Part shown: piece by piece, positions 8,727-17,432 of the stretch
Layout of the letters: every line of letters starts with the position of its first letter
Position numbering within the stretch: the stretch's first letter is position 1
Origin: Amycolatopsis jejuensis
Lineage (GTDB): Bacteria > Actinomycetota > Actinomycetes > Mycobacteriales > Pseudonocardiaceae
Direction of reading: 5' to 3'
Assembly (NCBI RefSeq): GCF_000717335.1
Contig: NZ_JNYZ01000027.1
Location: 1 to 64,000, forward strand
Length of the DNA: 64,000 bases
Made by a program: the position numbers and the translations under genes
The notes under the pieces: model-generated
Told to the model about the DNA's origin: nothing
The model's input: only the letters and a program-made list of their open reading frames with translations
Databases searched by the model: none

Positions 8727-9272
8727 TCAGTTGCCCGGCGGGGTCCAGGGTCCGGCGGGCAGGCCGATCTGGCGGAAGACGTCGGCGAGGTTGTAGTAGT
8801 CGGTCACTTGCCGGATCCTCGATCCGCGCAGGTCGATGATCGTGGTCACCGGGACGTGGAACCGCTTGCCGCTGGCCGGCCGGGTCCGGTCGAAGGCGCC
8901 GACGTCGGTACCGGAGAACGTCCAGCGCACCGCGATCCGGTCGCCGGACCGGAAGGCGTCGATCAGGTCGACCTGCGGCGAGCCGATGCTCTTGCCGGTG
9001 ATGGTGACCCAGTTCGCGACGCCGTCGCGGCCGCTCATCGAGACCTGGAAAGCGTTGTCCCGGTAGGTGCCGTCGGCGGTGAACAGCTCGGCCATTCTCG
9101 CCGCGTCGCCGGTGTTCCAGGCGTTCGCCCACGCCGTGACGACGTGCGGGTAGCGCGTGCTGACGGTGGATTGCGAGGCCTGCGCGGTGTCCTGCGGGAG
9201 GGCGGTGGCGGCGGTGAGCCCGACGAGAACGGCGGCGAGCCCGGTGCCGACGGCGGTCCGGATGGTCTTCAT
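8727..9272 (-). CDS. Secreted SnoaL/NTF2-like protein
   Basis: 181 aa with a signal peptide (MKTIRTAVGTGLAAVLVGLT, cleavage likely after QAS). The mature part is a SnoaL-like/NTF2 fold: VVTAWANAWNTGDAARMAELF, then WVTITGK, IAVRWTFSGT, and IRQVTDYYNLADVFRQIG. This fold forms a small cone used as an enzyme or binding pocket; the substrate is unknown. The start at 9272 has AAGGAG 8 bases upstream. It is divergent from a TetR gene, with two candidate operators in the shared promoter, so it is the likely target of that repressor. Confidence 0.82.
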   Translation of the reverse strand: MKTIRTAVGTGLAAVLVGLTAATALPQDTAQASQSTVSTRYPHVVTAWANAWNTGDAARMAELFTADGTYRDNAFQVSMSGRDGVANWVTITGKSIGSPQVDLIDAFRSGDRIAVRWTFSGTDVGAFDRTRPASGKRFHVPVTTIIDLRGSRIRQVTDYYNLADVFRQIGLPAGPWTPPGN

Positions 9273-9320
9273 GGTCTGCTCCTTCGGTGGGGTAACAGGT
9301 GTAACCATAGAGCCATGGAC

Positions 9321-9346
9321 TTACATCTGTAAACTTAAATCTGTAA
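9321..9346. promoter_or_regulatory. Paired TetR-type operators
   Basis: TTACATCTGTAA (9321-9332, arms TTACA/TGTAA) and TTAAATCTGTAA (9335-9346) lie 14 bases apart, start to start, between the SnoaL-like and TetR genes. Further GTAAC words occur on both sides (9292-9305 and 9371-9376). The symmetry and divergent position fit sites for the adjacent TetR repressor. Confidence 0.6.
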
Positions 9347-9384
9347 CCCTGCCCTTTTCGCCTAACGGCTGTAACCTTGCGGCC

Positions 9385-10008
9385 GTGAATCCGGAAGCGG
9401 GGCGCGCGCGGAACCGGCGCGGCGAGGGCACGCGGCTGCGGGACGAGATCGTGCAGGCGGCGGCCGGAATCCTCGACGACGGCGGTAGCGAAGACGCCGT
9501 GACCCTGCGCGCGGTCGCGCGGCGGATCGGCATTGCGGCGCCGTCGATTTACCGGCACTTCGCCGATCGCGACGAGATCCTCCTGGCCGTCGTGGAGGAG
9601 GCGTTCGCCGAGCTGAAAGACCGGATCGAGGAGACGGTCGCGGCGCAGGCCGATCCCGAGCAGCGGCTGCGCGGCATCTGCTCGGCGTACCTGGATTTCG
9701 CGCTCGAGCGGCCCAAGCGCTACCGCGTCCTGTTCGGTGGGGTCTGGGATGCCGCGCGGGCCGCGGAAAACCCGGAGATGGCCCCGGCGGCGGCGAAGAT
9801 CGGGCAGGACGTGTTCCAGCTACTGGTACAAGCCGTGCAGGATTGCGCGGACGCCGGCGTCTCCCGCAGCACGGCGCCGTTCTCCGATGCCACCACGTTG
9901 TGGGCCGGTCTGCACGGGTACGCGGAACTCCGCCCGGCCGCCCCGATGTTCCCCTGGGCGGACGGAGTCCCGGACGACCTCGTTCGACGGCTCGCGCTCC
10001 TGGACTGA
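9385..10008 (+). CDS. TetR-family transcriptional repressor
   Basis: 207 aa. The N-terminal helix-turn-helix at about residues 15-65 is typical: LRDEIVQAAAGILDDGG, VTLRAVARRIGIAAPSIYRHFADRDEIL. The C-terminal helical ligand domain (YLDFALERPKRYRVLFGG, then LWAGLHGYAELR) resembles TetR_C domains of the WHG group. The GTG start at 9385 follows immediately after the operator region and agrees with the start of family similarity. It probably represses itself and the divergent SnoaL-like gene. Confidence 0.85.
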   Translation: MNPEAGRARNRRGEGTRLRDEIVQAAAGILDDGGSEDAVTLRAVARRIGIAAPSIYRHFADRDEILLAVVEEAFAELKDRIEETVAAQADPEQRLRGICSAYLDFALERPKRYRVLFGGVWDAARAAENPEMAPAAAKIGQDVFQLLVQAVQDCADAGVSRSTAPFSDATTLWAGLHGYAELRPAAPMFPWADGVPDDLVRRLALLD

Positions 10009-10025
10009 TCTTCTACGCTGGCCGC

Positions 10026-10202
10026 GTGGCGTTTGCGACCAAGCGGGACCAGCGGGTACTGGTGGCGCACCGGATGCGCGACGGGGTCGACTACGGCGGC
10101 CGGCGTTACGTCGAGTACGCGGGCGCGCAATATGTGGTCGTGCGGCCGGAAAAGGCCGTCGCCGGTGGTCTGTCGAGTGTTCGCGGTGCGGCAGGCTCTT
10201 GA
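10026..10202 (+). CDS. Small hypothetical protein (58 aa)
   Basis: A short frame from GTG with actinobacterial codon use (YGGRRYVEYAGAQYVVVRPEKA). I do not recognise it. Its stop overlaps a possible TTG start of the next frame as TTGA. In the neighbouring frame the sequence just before that start reads like a CxxC zinc knuckle (ECSRCGR). The two frames could therefore be parts of one gene broken by an indel near 10170. Confidence 0.4.
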   Translation: MAFATKRDQRVLVAHRMRDGVDYGGRRYVEYAGAQYVVVRPEKAVAGGLSSVRGAAGS

Positions 10203-10588
10203 CGTACACCGTGTACACCGTCGCGGCGGCGCGCTGGCGACGGACGCTGCGCTGGCTGGGCGCGGTTCTCGGGGTCGCGATCATGGCGGGCGGCGTGGTC
10301 ATCCCGACTGTTGCGGGGCTGGGTTCGGCGGTCACGGACGTCACGTTGCCGATCGGCATTTTCGGCGGCGGCCTGTTCGCCGGCTGGTGTGCGTGGATCG
10401 CGGTCCGCGAGCCGGGGTTCACCGGGCACGGTTCCGGCTGGGCTGTGCTGGGCAAACACGCCGTGAGCCTGGTCAAGGAGGAACCGGTCGAACCGCCACC
10501 CGAGAAGCCCGCCCCGGCGGAGAGCCGCCTGGACCGCGACGCCGTGGGCCGCCGCTGGGATGCCTGGGAACAACGCGACCGTCCTTGA
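10199..10588 (+). CDS. Small membrane protein, two transmembrane segments
   Basis: About 129 aa from TTG 10199, or 125 aa from GTG 10211. Two hydrophobic helices (WLGAVLGVAIMAGGVVIPTV and LPIGIFGGGLFAGWCAWIAV) are followed by a charged cytoplasmic-type tail with a proline/glutamate stretch ending RRWDAWEQRDRP. The family is unknown. The start is uncertain because no clear ribosome site precedes either codon. Confidence 0.5.
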   Translation: MTYTVYTVAAARWRRTLRWLGAVLGVAIMAGGVVIPTVAGLGSAVTDVTLPIGIFGGGLFAGWCAWIAVREPGFTGHGSGWAVLGKHAVSLVKEEPVEPPPEKPAPAESRLDRDAVGRRWDAWEQRDRP

Positions 10589-10841
10589 TTGCCGGTTGAC
10601 GGTTGCGGGAAACGGCACCATCAGTCATCCCGCGGTGTCCGGAAAGGCAATTGCACCGGGATACGCCCGGATAGCCCCCTCGATACTGCCGAAGGGCACC
10701 TCCGGGAGGCGCGGAAACTTTGCCGTCGGTGACCGCGTCCGAACCCCCTGTATCGACTTCACCTATTTCTCCCACAGTTACCGGACCAACCGGGCACCGT
10801 CACCCTTCCGGGTGAACAACTTCGCTATCTTGGTCGCCGTG

Positions 10842-11729
10842 ATGCACGCGAAGTCACGTCCGGCTCGACGGACGGGCCTGAGACCGGGCGCCCTGGCGAT
10901 GGGTCTCGTCGTCGGGGCAGTACTGGCCGGAGGCTATGTCGGCATGCAGCGCACCGCGGACGCCGAGCCGGTGAAACCTCCGACGTCCGACCTCGCGGTC
11001 TCCCGCGGGGTCAGCGGGGGAGCGGCACCGGCGACCGCGCGCGTGTCGGCGCCACCGTTACCCGAGTCGACCACGCCGTTCAGCGCCAAGCTGTCGTCCA
11101 CGGACGTTCCGGAGAAGGACGGCGGCGTCCGTAGCGGAGGATGCAGCGGCGCACTCGTCGCGCCGGAGTGGATCGTCACCGCCGGGCACTGTTTTCACGA
11201 CATCAACGGCAAGCGCACCAGCGGCAAACCGGATTACAAGATGAAGGTCGCGCTGGGCAAGCTCACCGACTCCGACCCGCGCGGGCACGTGCTGGAGGTC
11301 GTGGAGTCACGGCAGTCGCCGGTCAACGACCTCGCGCTGGCCCGGCTTTCCGCCCCGGTCACCGATATCCGCCCGCTGGAACTGCCGGACGGCCCGCCGG
11401 AAAAGGGTCAGCACACGACGTTCGTCGGCTGGGGTGCGCTGTCGGCCACCGTGATCGTGCAGACCGACCGCATCAAGCGCGGTGACTTCGCCGTGCACAC
11501 GGTGCGCAAGAACGAAATCATCCTCGAGCCGCTGGAGACGCGGACGGTGGAGAACAGCCCGTGCCCGGACGATTCCGGGTCGCCGTTCTTCGTGCCGGGC
11601 AAGGGCGGAAACGTGCTCGTCGCGGTCGAGAACTTCGGCCCGTCCTGCCCCAGTCCGGGTCTCGAGACCGCGGCGCGGGTAGACCAGATCGTGCCGTGGA
11701 TCCAGCAGCAGATCGGGTCCGCGGGGTAG
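10842..11729 (+). CDS. Secreted or anchored trypsin-like serine protease (S1)
   Basis: 295 aa. The N-terminal basic stretch plus hydrophobic segment (residues about 13-34) is a signal or anchor, followed by a Pro/Ala-rich linker. The chymotrypsin-fold triad is visible as H116 in TAGHC, D163 in VNDLALARL and S245 in CPDDSGSPFF. The usual GDSGGP is DDSGSP here, with Gly before Asp and the second Gly changed, which is seen in some actinobacterial S1 proteases. Disulfide partners surround the His and Ser loops. The start could instead be GTG 10839 or GTG 10812. Substrate unknown. Confidence 0.85.
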   Translation: MHAKSRPARRTGLRPGALAMGLVVGAVLAGGYVGMQRTADAEPVKPPTSDLAVSRGVSGGAAPATARVSAPPLPESTTPFSAKLSSTDVPEKDGGVRSGGCSGALVAPEWIVTAGHCFHDINGKRTSGKPDYKMKVALGKLTDSDPRGHVLEVVESRQSPVNDLALARLSAPVTDIRPLELPDGPPEKGQHTTFVGWGALSATVIVQTDRIKRGDFAVHTVRKNEIILEPLETRTVENSPCPDDSGSPFFVPGKGGNVLVAVENFGPSCPSPGLETAARVDQIVPWIQQQIGSAG

Positions 11730-11856
11730 CTGGTTGGTGTGGGCAGCGCAACTGCCGTTTCCGCCTGTTTGCCGGGACAATGACGGCAGCCGCGGGGCTG
11801 GTACCCGCGGTTCCGGCTCCGGTTTCGGGTCCGGCTTCGGCGGAGGATGGGTGAGC

Positions 11857-12759
11857 ATGACGGCGCGAGTACTGGTGCCCTGGGCGGAGATGGCCATCCC
11901 CGCCGAGCTGACCGCAGCGGTGTGGGACGGCAACGGCACCCCACCGGACGACCTCGACGACGTGGAGTTCTACGTCCTGCCCTACGACCAGGGCGCCGAA
12001 CCCGTGAACCTCATCCCGCGGCTGCCGTCGCTGCGGGCGGTGCAAACCCTGACCGCGGGCTACGACAATCTCCTCCCGCTCCTGCCCCCCGGCGTGCAAC
12101 TGGCGAACGGCCGGGGCTTGCACGACTTGAGCGTCGCCGAGCACACGCTGGCGCTGATCCTGGCCGCGCAGCGGTTCCTGCCGCGCTGGTTCGCGCAGCA
12201 ACGCACCGGTACGTGGGACCGCGCGCACACGAAGTCGCTGGCCGACAGCCGGGTACTGATCGTCGGCTACGGCTCGATCGGCCGCGCCATCGAGCGGTAC
12301 CTGGCAGCGGGCGAAGCCGAGGTGGTGCGCGTCGCGAGCACCGCCCGCCCCGGCATCCACGGCATCGCCGAACTCCCCACCCTCCTCCCGACGGCCGACA
12401 TCGTGATCCTGGTCCTCCCGGACACCCCCGCCACCCGAGGCTTGTTGGGCGCGCCCGAACTGGCGCTGCTCCCGGACGCGGCTCTGGTGGTGAACGTCGG
12501 CCGCGGCACGGCAATAAACCTGACCGCCCTGACCGCCGAGGTGAGCTCCGGCCGCCTCCGCACCGCACTCGACGTGACCGACCCGGAACCCCTCCCACCC
12601 GACCACCCCCTGTGGCCCCTAGACGGCGCGATCATCACCCCGCACGTCGCCGGAGGTTCGGATTCGTTCTACCCGCGGGCCAAACGCTTGGCAGAACAGC
12701 AACTGACCCGCTTCGCCAAGGGGGAGCCATTGGAGAACCTGGTGAACCTGGTGAACTAG
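11857..12759 (+). CDS. D-isomer-specific 2-hydroxyacid dehydrogenase
   Basis: 300 aa. NAD-binding core with VLIVGYGSIGRAIERYL (GxGxxG) near residue 130, followed by the reduced catalytic set: Arg in VVNVGRGTAINLTAL, the acidic DVTDPEPLPPDHPLW, and His in ITPHVAGG. The family reduces 2-keto acids to D-2-hydroxy acids or the reverse; the substrate is not predictable. GGAGG at 11842-11846 favours either GTG 11851 or ATG 11857. Downstream is the repeat block. Confidence 0.88.
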   Translation: MTARVLVPWAEMAIPAELTAAVWDGNGTPPDDLDDVEFYVLPYDQGAEPVNLIPRLPSLRAVQTLTAGYDNLLPLLPPGVQLANGRGLHDLSVAEHTLALILAAQRFLPRWFAQQRTGTWDRAHTKSLADSRVLIVGYGSIGRAIERYLAAGEAEVVRVASTARPGIHGIAELPTLLPTADIVILVLPDTPATRGLLGAPELALLPDAALVVNVGRGTAINLTALTAEVSSGRLRTALDVTDPEPLPPDHPLWPLDGAIITPHVAGGSDSFYPRAKRLAEQQLTRFAKGEPLENLVNLVN

Positions 12760-12777
12760 GTCCTGGTGCTAGGACCT
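12758..12777. terminator. Weak hairpin at the stop of the dehydrogenase
   Basis: AGGTCCT (12758-12764) and AGGACCT (12771-12777) form a 7-bp stem with a 6-base loop directly at the stop codon. No T-run follows, so its terminator role is uncertain. Confidence 0.3.
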
Positions 12778-12778
12778 G

Positions 12779-12838
12779 GTGAGCCAAGCCGTGGTGAGCC
12801 AAGCCGTGGTGAGCCAAGCCGTGGTGAGCCAAGCCGTG
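12779..12838. repeat. 15-bp tandem repeat, four exact copies
   Basis: GGTGAGCCAAGCCGT is repeated four times without change, then breaks off in GGTGAGCTAGG. It lies just after the dehydrogenase hairpin, in non-coding DNA. The exactness suggests a recent slippage expansion. Confidence 0.9.
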
Positions 12839-12855
12839 GTGAGCTAGGACTGGCG

Positions 12856-13420
12856 TGCTCCGCGAGGCCGGTCCCGGCCCTCTCACGACCGCCGCCGCCC
12901 CGACTCGCGCCGATGCGCGCCTCACCAATGCTCGTTCGCCGCGCCTCTTTGGCCGTGGCCTTCACTGGTGCTTGTTCGCCGCGTCCCTTTCCCGCGCCCC
13001 TGACCAATCCTCGTTCGCCACGCCTCTTTCACCGCCACCCGCACCAGCGCTCGTTCGCCACGCCTTTGCTGTGGCCTTCACCGGTGCTTGCTCGCCACGC
13101 CTTTTCCCGCGCCCCTCACCAATGCTCGGTCGCCACCGCCTTTCCCCGCCACCCGCACCAGCGCTCGGTCGCCACCCCCTTCCCCGCCACCCGCACCACC
13201 GCTGCTCACTCTCGCGAGTTCGTTTGCCTCACCCGAAGCGTGCGCAATTGGTCAACCCCGCCGACTCTCGCCGTGTTCGCCGACCCCCTGCGAACTCTGC
13301 ACCTCCCGCCAACCCCCGCTGCCCGGACAACACCCCCCACCCTCACCAACCCCCGGCAGACCCCCGGAATCGCCGCCCTTTCCATGCCCAAATCGCATAC
13401 ACCCAGCGCAACCCTCGGGA
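12856..13420. repeat. Degenerate C-rich repeat block, no gene
   Basis: Phrases such as CTCGTTCGCCACGCC, CGCCACCCGCACCAGCG and TTTCCCGCGCCCCTCACCAA recur many times with small changes, giving long open frames on several strands that have repeat-driven composition only. No ribosome sites or family similarity are seen. The block separates the dehydrogenase from the surface-protein gene; 13421-13608 then holds that gene's promoter region. Confidence 0.75.
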
Positions 13421-13608
13421 CGAACGGGCCACGTAAGGGGTACAAAAGAGCAATCAGGGGACCACTCACAGTGCAGGTATGAACCCTGTGTATGCTTCGC
13501 CCTCGCTTGGCTGGGTGGATTCTTCACCCGAATTGGTGACCGCCGTGATCGGGGAGATGTGTCTCACGCGGTCCGTCGTTCTGGGTTCGGGACTTGATGG
13601 GAGAAAGC

Positions 13609-14790
13609 ATGCACGGCAGGTCGGTTCTGGTGCGGGGAGGCGTCGCGGCGGTGGCTGCGGCTGCGGCGCTCATGGTTGCCTCGCCCGCGGCTCTTGCGGA
13701 CGACAATCCGGTGGCGCACGCCGGTGCGGCCACCGGCACGGTGGTGCACGGCGGGAAGAGCGGGTACTCCGTCAACGTCGGCCAGAACAAGGTGGTTCAG
13801 ACCACTCTGTTCAACCTCAAACTGGCCGACGGCACCATTCTGAAGATGTACTGCGTGCAGATCGAGGTCGCCACGAGGACTGGCGAGGACATGGTCGAGC
13901 ACGCGTGGAACGACTACCCCGACGCGAAATCGCCGTTCCGCAAGAACAACAAGAACATCAACTGGGTCCTGCACCACGGTTACCCGTCGCAGGGGACCGA
14001 GGACCTTGCCAAGGCGGTGGCGGGCAAGGGCGCCACGCTGCACGACGGCCTGTCCGACATCGAGGCGCTCACCGCGACCCAGGCCGCGGTCTGGCACTAC
14101 AGCGACGGCCGTGACCTCGACCGCAAGAACCCGCTGGCCGGCCACGACGCGCCCGCCGACGACGCGGCCGATGTGCTCGCCCTCTACGACTACCTCACCG
14201 GCGCCGACAACACCGGCATCGGCGAGACCAAGCCGGCCCTGAGCATCACCCCGGCCAAGGCGACCGGCGCGGCGGGCGAGAAGATCGGCCCGTTCACCGT
14301 CAGCACCACCGGCAGCATCACCTCGGTCACGAGCAAGCTGCCCGAGGGCGTCAAACTCGTCGACGCAGATGGCAAAGAGGTCAAGTCCTCGGCGGTGAAG
14401 AACGGCAGCAAGCTGTTCCTCGACGTCCCGAAGGACGCCAAGCCCGGTACCGCCGAGCTGGCGATCAAGGCCGCGGGCGACCTCGAGACCGGCCGCCTGT
14501 TCGTCGCGAAGGACTACGCGCAGCACCCGGCGCAGTCGCTGATCGTCGCGCAGTCGCAGAAGAGCGCGGTCCAGGCCACCGCCACCGGTACCTGGGCCGA
14601 GTCGGCCCCGGTGACCAGCGCACCGGCCACCACCCCGGCGGCCCCGGTGGGTGGCGGCAACAACTCGGGTCAGACCCCGCTGGCGAACACCGGCGTCAAC
14701 GCCGCGCTGCCGATCGGCATCGGCGCCGCACTGGTGATCGCGGGCGGCGGGATGCTGCTGGTGGTTCGCCGCCGCCGCGGCAACGTCTGA
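13609..14790 (+). CDS. Thioester-forming cell-surface protein (TQXA domain, LPXTG-like anchor)
   Basis: 393 aa. Signal peptide (residues 1-30, ending PAALA). The TQXA/thioester domain has its reactive pair at C82 (MYCVQIEV) and Q158 (ATQAAVWHYSD), which in this family form an internal Cys-Gln thioester that can bind host or neighbouring surfaces covalently. An Ig-like middle domain follows at about 205-330, then a Ser/Pro/Gly-rich wall spanner, a LANTG sorting motif, a hydrophobic helix and RRRR. The start at 13609 is chosen for GGGAGA 4 bases upstream. A strong terminator follows the stop. Confidence 0.88.
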   Translation: MHGRSVLVRGGVAAVAAAAALMVASPAALADDNPVAHAGAATGTVVHGGKSGYSVNVGQNKVVQTTLFNLKLADGTILKMYCVQIEVATRTGEDMVEHAWNDYPDAKSPFRKNNKNINWVLHHGYPSQGTEDLAKAVAGKGATLHDGLSDIEALTATQAAVWHYSDGRDLDRKNPLAGHDAPADDAADVLALYDYLTGADNTGIGETKPALSITPAKATGAAGEKIGPFTVSTTGSITSVTSKLPEGVKLVDADGKEVKSSAVKNGSKLFLDVPKDAKPGTAELAIKAAGDLETGRLFVAKDYAQHPAQSLIVAQSQKSAVQATATGTWAESAPVTSAPATTPAAPVGGGNNSGQTPLANTGVNAALPIGIGAALVIAGGGMLLVVRRRRGNV

Positions 14791-14798
14791 TCCACTGA

Positions 14799-14841
14799 CG
14801 AAAAAGGCGGGCCGGGTTTCGAACCCGGCCCGCCTTTTTCG
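14799..14841. terminator. Strong bidirectional terminator
   Basis: A perfect stem of about 20 bp (14799-14818 with 14822-14841) has a 3-base loop, flanked by A-run on the left and T-run on the right (AAAAAGGCGGG ... CCCGCCTTTTT). It lies between the convergent surface-protein and LCP genes and can serve both. Confidence 0.93.
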
Positions 14842-14843
14842 TT

Positions 14844-16268
14844 TCAGTTGACGCAGGTAACGCCGTCCGCGGTGATTTGCGGTTCGGCCGGTGCGGCAGC
14901 CGGGTGTACGCCGGAGTCGTCCGGGTAATCGCGGCCGAGCGACACGAGGAAATGGTTCTGCGCCAATGAGTTGTCCGGCGCGACCGCAATTCCGCCCAAG
15001 GTCTCGGCAATGTGCTGGGCGGCGCTGCGCTGGCTGTGTCCATAATAGACAGTCGACGTCTTGCGCATGCTTCCGTTGCCCACCTCGCCGCGCTGGTACC
15101 CGGCAGTGGTGAGCTTCTCCGCCACCTGGTTCGCCAGACCGTCCACTCCGGACGTGTTGCGCACATCGACCACATAGGACGCCAGCGCCGGGTCCCCGCC
15201 GGTGGAAGAAGGCGGCGCCGGAGTGCCGCCGATCTGCTGCCGGATGAACTGCTGCACCGCCTGCGGGTCCACCTGTACAGCATCACCGTCGGACGGCGTC
15301 TTGAGCGTGATGTTCACGATCGGCACCGTCTCGAAACTGATGTTGCCCGCGCTCATTCCGTGCAGCTGCCGGGCGAACCCGAGCAGGTCCCAGTTCGTGT
15401 CGACCACCACGGCCTTCTTGACCGCGCCGATCAATGCGTCCAGTTTGGCCGGATCACCGAGCGTACCCGCGGAGAGAATCGTCTTGGCCATACTGGCCAT
15501 GAACACCTGCTGCCGCTTGATCCGGTCGAGGTCGCCGTTCGGCAACCCGTGCCGCTGCCGCACGAACTGCAGTGCCTCCGCGCCGGACACCGACTGTGCA
15601 CCGGCCGGGAAGTTCGCGCCAGAGTACGAATCGCGCGTTGCTTTGGTGAGGCATACGGGGATGCCGCCGACCGCCTGGCTCACGTAGTAGAACCCGGCGA
15701 GGTTCACCGCGGCGTAGTGCGTGATGGTGAGCCCGGTGAATTGCTGCACGGTGTCGATCGCGGTTTTCGCCCCGGCCTGCGCCGAGTCCGTTTCCAGCTG
15801 TGCGCCCGATTCGCCCTGTGCTTTCAGCCGGTTCTTCGCCGCGAGCTGACCATAGGTGTACGCGGAATTGATCTTGTGCTTGCCGAAACCGCCGGAAAGC
15901 TGCACGTAGGAATCGCGGGGAAGGGAGAATGCGGTCGCGTTCCCGCCGCCGGCCGGAATGTGCACGACGATCATCGTGTCCGTGGTGTCGCCGCCGTCCT
16001 CCGCGCCGCCGGCGTGCAGCTGGTCCAGCACGTCGGGCGGCAGCGGATTGCCCTGCGCATCCGTCCGCGTGTCGAGGCCGACGACGAGGATGTTCTGCTC
16101 GCCAAGCGGTGCGCTCGCGCCGGGACCGATCACATCGGCCCTGGTCAGACCGTCGGTGAGCTGGCGAAGCGTCGACCAGGCATATCCGGTGCCGCCGAGG
16201 ACCAGCAGCGAGGTCACGACCAGCAGCACCTGGCCGACGCGGACCGCGCCGGAGGTCTTACGACGCAT
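14844..16268 (-). CDS. LCP-family (LytR-CpsA-Psr) cell-wall glycopolymer ligase with LytR C-terminal domain
   Basis: 474 aa. One N-terminal transmembrane helix (residues about 10-30), then the LCP catalytic domain (NILVVGLDTRTDAQG, TTDTMIVVHIP, AFSLPRDSYVQ, KINSAYTYG, FVRQRHGLPNGDLDRIKRQQ), and a C-terminal LytR_C domain (YVVDVRNTSGVDGLANQVAEKL). LCP enzymes transfer arabinogalactan or other lipid-linked polymers onto peptidoglycan, outside the membrane; the conserved Asp and Arg residues that bind pyrophosphate are present. It is divergent from a glycosyltransferase gene whose promoter carries BlaI-type operators. Confidence 0.92.
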   Translation of the reverse strand: MRRKTSGAVRVGQVLLVVTSLLVLGGTGYAWSTLRQLTDGLTRADVIGPGASAPLGEQNILVVGLDTRTDAQGNPLPPDVLDQLHAGGAEDGGDTTDTMIVVHIPAGGGNATAFSLPRDSYVQLSGGFGKHKINSAYTYGQLAAKNRLKAQGESGAQLETDSAQAGAKTAIDTVQQFTGLTITHYAAVNLAGFYYVSQAVGGIPVCLTKATRDSYSGANFPAGAQSVSGAEALQFVRQRHGLPNGDLDRIKRQQVFMASMAKTILSAGTLGDPAKLDALIGAVKKAVVVDTNWDLLGFARQLHGMSAGNISFETVPIVNITLKTPSDGDAVQVDPQAVQQFIRQQIGGTPAPPSSTGGDPALASYVVDVRNTSGVDGLANQVAEKLTTAGYQRGEVGNGSMRKTSTVYYGHSQRSAAQHIAETLGGIAVAPDNSLAQNHFLVSLGRDYPDDSGVHPAAAPAEPQITADGVTCVN

Positions 16269-16369
16269 GGGTTCCTCTTCCTGCCACGTCCGCCACTTGA
16301 AGGACCCACGGTAGCGGGCGTCTCACCCGGTCGGGTGACCGCTTCCCGGAAGGGGGGCTCGACACTGAT

Positions 16370-16405
16370 TCTACATAGTTGTAGTTTTACTACAGTCGTG
16401 TAGTA
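16370..16405. promoter_or_regulatory. Two BlaI/MecI-type operators upstream of the glycosyltransferase
   Basis: TACTACA-GTCG-TGTAGTA (16388-16405) has perfect 7-base arms, the classical BlaI/MecI operator form. CTACA-TAGT-TGTAG (16371-16384) is a second, 5-base-arm site just upstream. They end 16 bases before the glycosyltransferase start and lie in the promoter shared with the divergent LCP gene. The matching repressor gene is at 19017-19388. Confidence 0.85.
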
Positions 16406-16421
16406 GTTGGGAGCGGAGTGG

Positions 16422-17432
16422 ATGACCCGAGTAGTGATCGTGTCCGCGCGCGTCGGTGCGGGACACGACGGTGCCGCACGGGAACTGGACCGGTGGTTCA
16501 CCCGCCGCGGTGCGCACGTGGTCCGGGCCGATTTCCTCGACCTGCTGCCCGGGCGGCTCGGTGAGCTGCTGTGCTCCGCCTACCATCGGCAGCTCAGCAC
16601 GGTCCCGCGCAGCTGGGACTGGCTGCTCGGCGCGCTGGGCACCCCCGCGCTGGCCGGTATGACCCGCCGTTTCACCGCTCTCGCCGCGCCGCGCTTGCGG
16701 GAATTACTGGGTGACGACACGGATATCGTCGTGTCGACCTATCCACTTGCGACACACGCGGTCGCCCGGCTCCGGCGTTCGCACGAGCTGACCGCGCCGC
16801 TCGTCGGCTACCTCACCGACCCGTCGGTGCACCGGCTCTGCGTCAGCCCGGACGCGACCCTCACCGTCGCCCCCAACGAAACCGCCGCTCGCCAGGCGCG
16901 AGCGCTCGGCGCAGGCCGCACGATCGTCTCGCGTCCGTTGGTGGCGCCCGGTTTCCACCCGGCCGCCGGGATCGCCGAACGGCTGCGGCTGCGGCTCGAA
17001 CTCGGCCTGCCGCGCGACCGATCACTCGCGCTGGTCGTGGCCGGGTCCTGGGGGATCGGGCAGGTCGGGCACACTGCGGCCGACCTGAGGGCGACCGGGC
17101 TGGTCGAGCCGGTGGTCGTGGGCGGCCGGAACGACGCGCTGGTGCAGCGCCTGCGCAAAGCCGGGTACCAGCACGTTTTCGGCTGGGTCGACCGGATGCC
17201 GGAGCTGATGCGCGCGTGCGACGTCGTCGTCCAGAATGCGGGCGGGCTGACCACGTCGGAAGCGCTGGCGACCGGCCTGCCGGTGCTCACTTACCGCTGT
17301 CTGCCGGGCCACGGACGGGCTAATGCCGCGGTCCTGCACGACGACGGAACGGTGCCGTGGGTGCGTTCGCCTGCTGAATTGGCGACGGCGCTGGAATGGG
17401 TGCTGCGCAGTCCGGTCGAGGCGGCCGGATGA
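16422..17432 (+). CDS. MGDG-synthase-like glycosyltransferase (GT28 type)
   Basis: 336 aa. The N-terminal VVIVSARVGAGHDGAARELDRWF matches the MGDG_synth domain (sugar-lipid synthases and UgtP/MurG relatives). The C-terminal nucleotide-sugar half includes LALVVAGSWGIGQV, VFGWVDRMPELMRACDVVVQNAGGLTTSEALATGLPVL and a GHGRANAAVL segment. Such enzymes add sugars to membrane diacylglycerol or similar lipids on the inner face. The ATG at 16422 has GGAG about 8 bases upstream. It overlaps the deacetylase gene (ATGA), so the two are co-translated. The BlaI operators at its promoter suggest induction under cell-wall stress. Confidence 0.87.
   Translation: MTRVVIVSARVGAGHDGAARELDRWFTRRGAHVVRADFLDLLPGRLGELLCSAYHRQLSTVPRSWDWLLGALGTPALAGMTRRFTALAAPRLRELLGDDTDIVVSTYPLATHAVARLRRSHELTAPLVGYLTDPSVHRLCVSPDATLTVAPNETAARQARALGAGRTIVSRPLVAPGFHPAAGIAERLRLRLELGLPRDRSLALVVAGSWGIGQVGHTAADLRATGLVEPVVVGGRNDALVQRLRKAGYQHVFGWVDRMPELMRACDVVVQNAGGLTTSEALATGLPVLTYRCLPGHGRANAAVLHDDGTVPWVRSPAELATALEWVLRSPVEAAG

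Noticed and set aside
14799..14841. tRNA, because GGGTTTCGAACCC looks like a T-arm
   Set aside because: No acceptor or anticodon arms surround it; the symmetric stem with A and T runs is a terminator.
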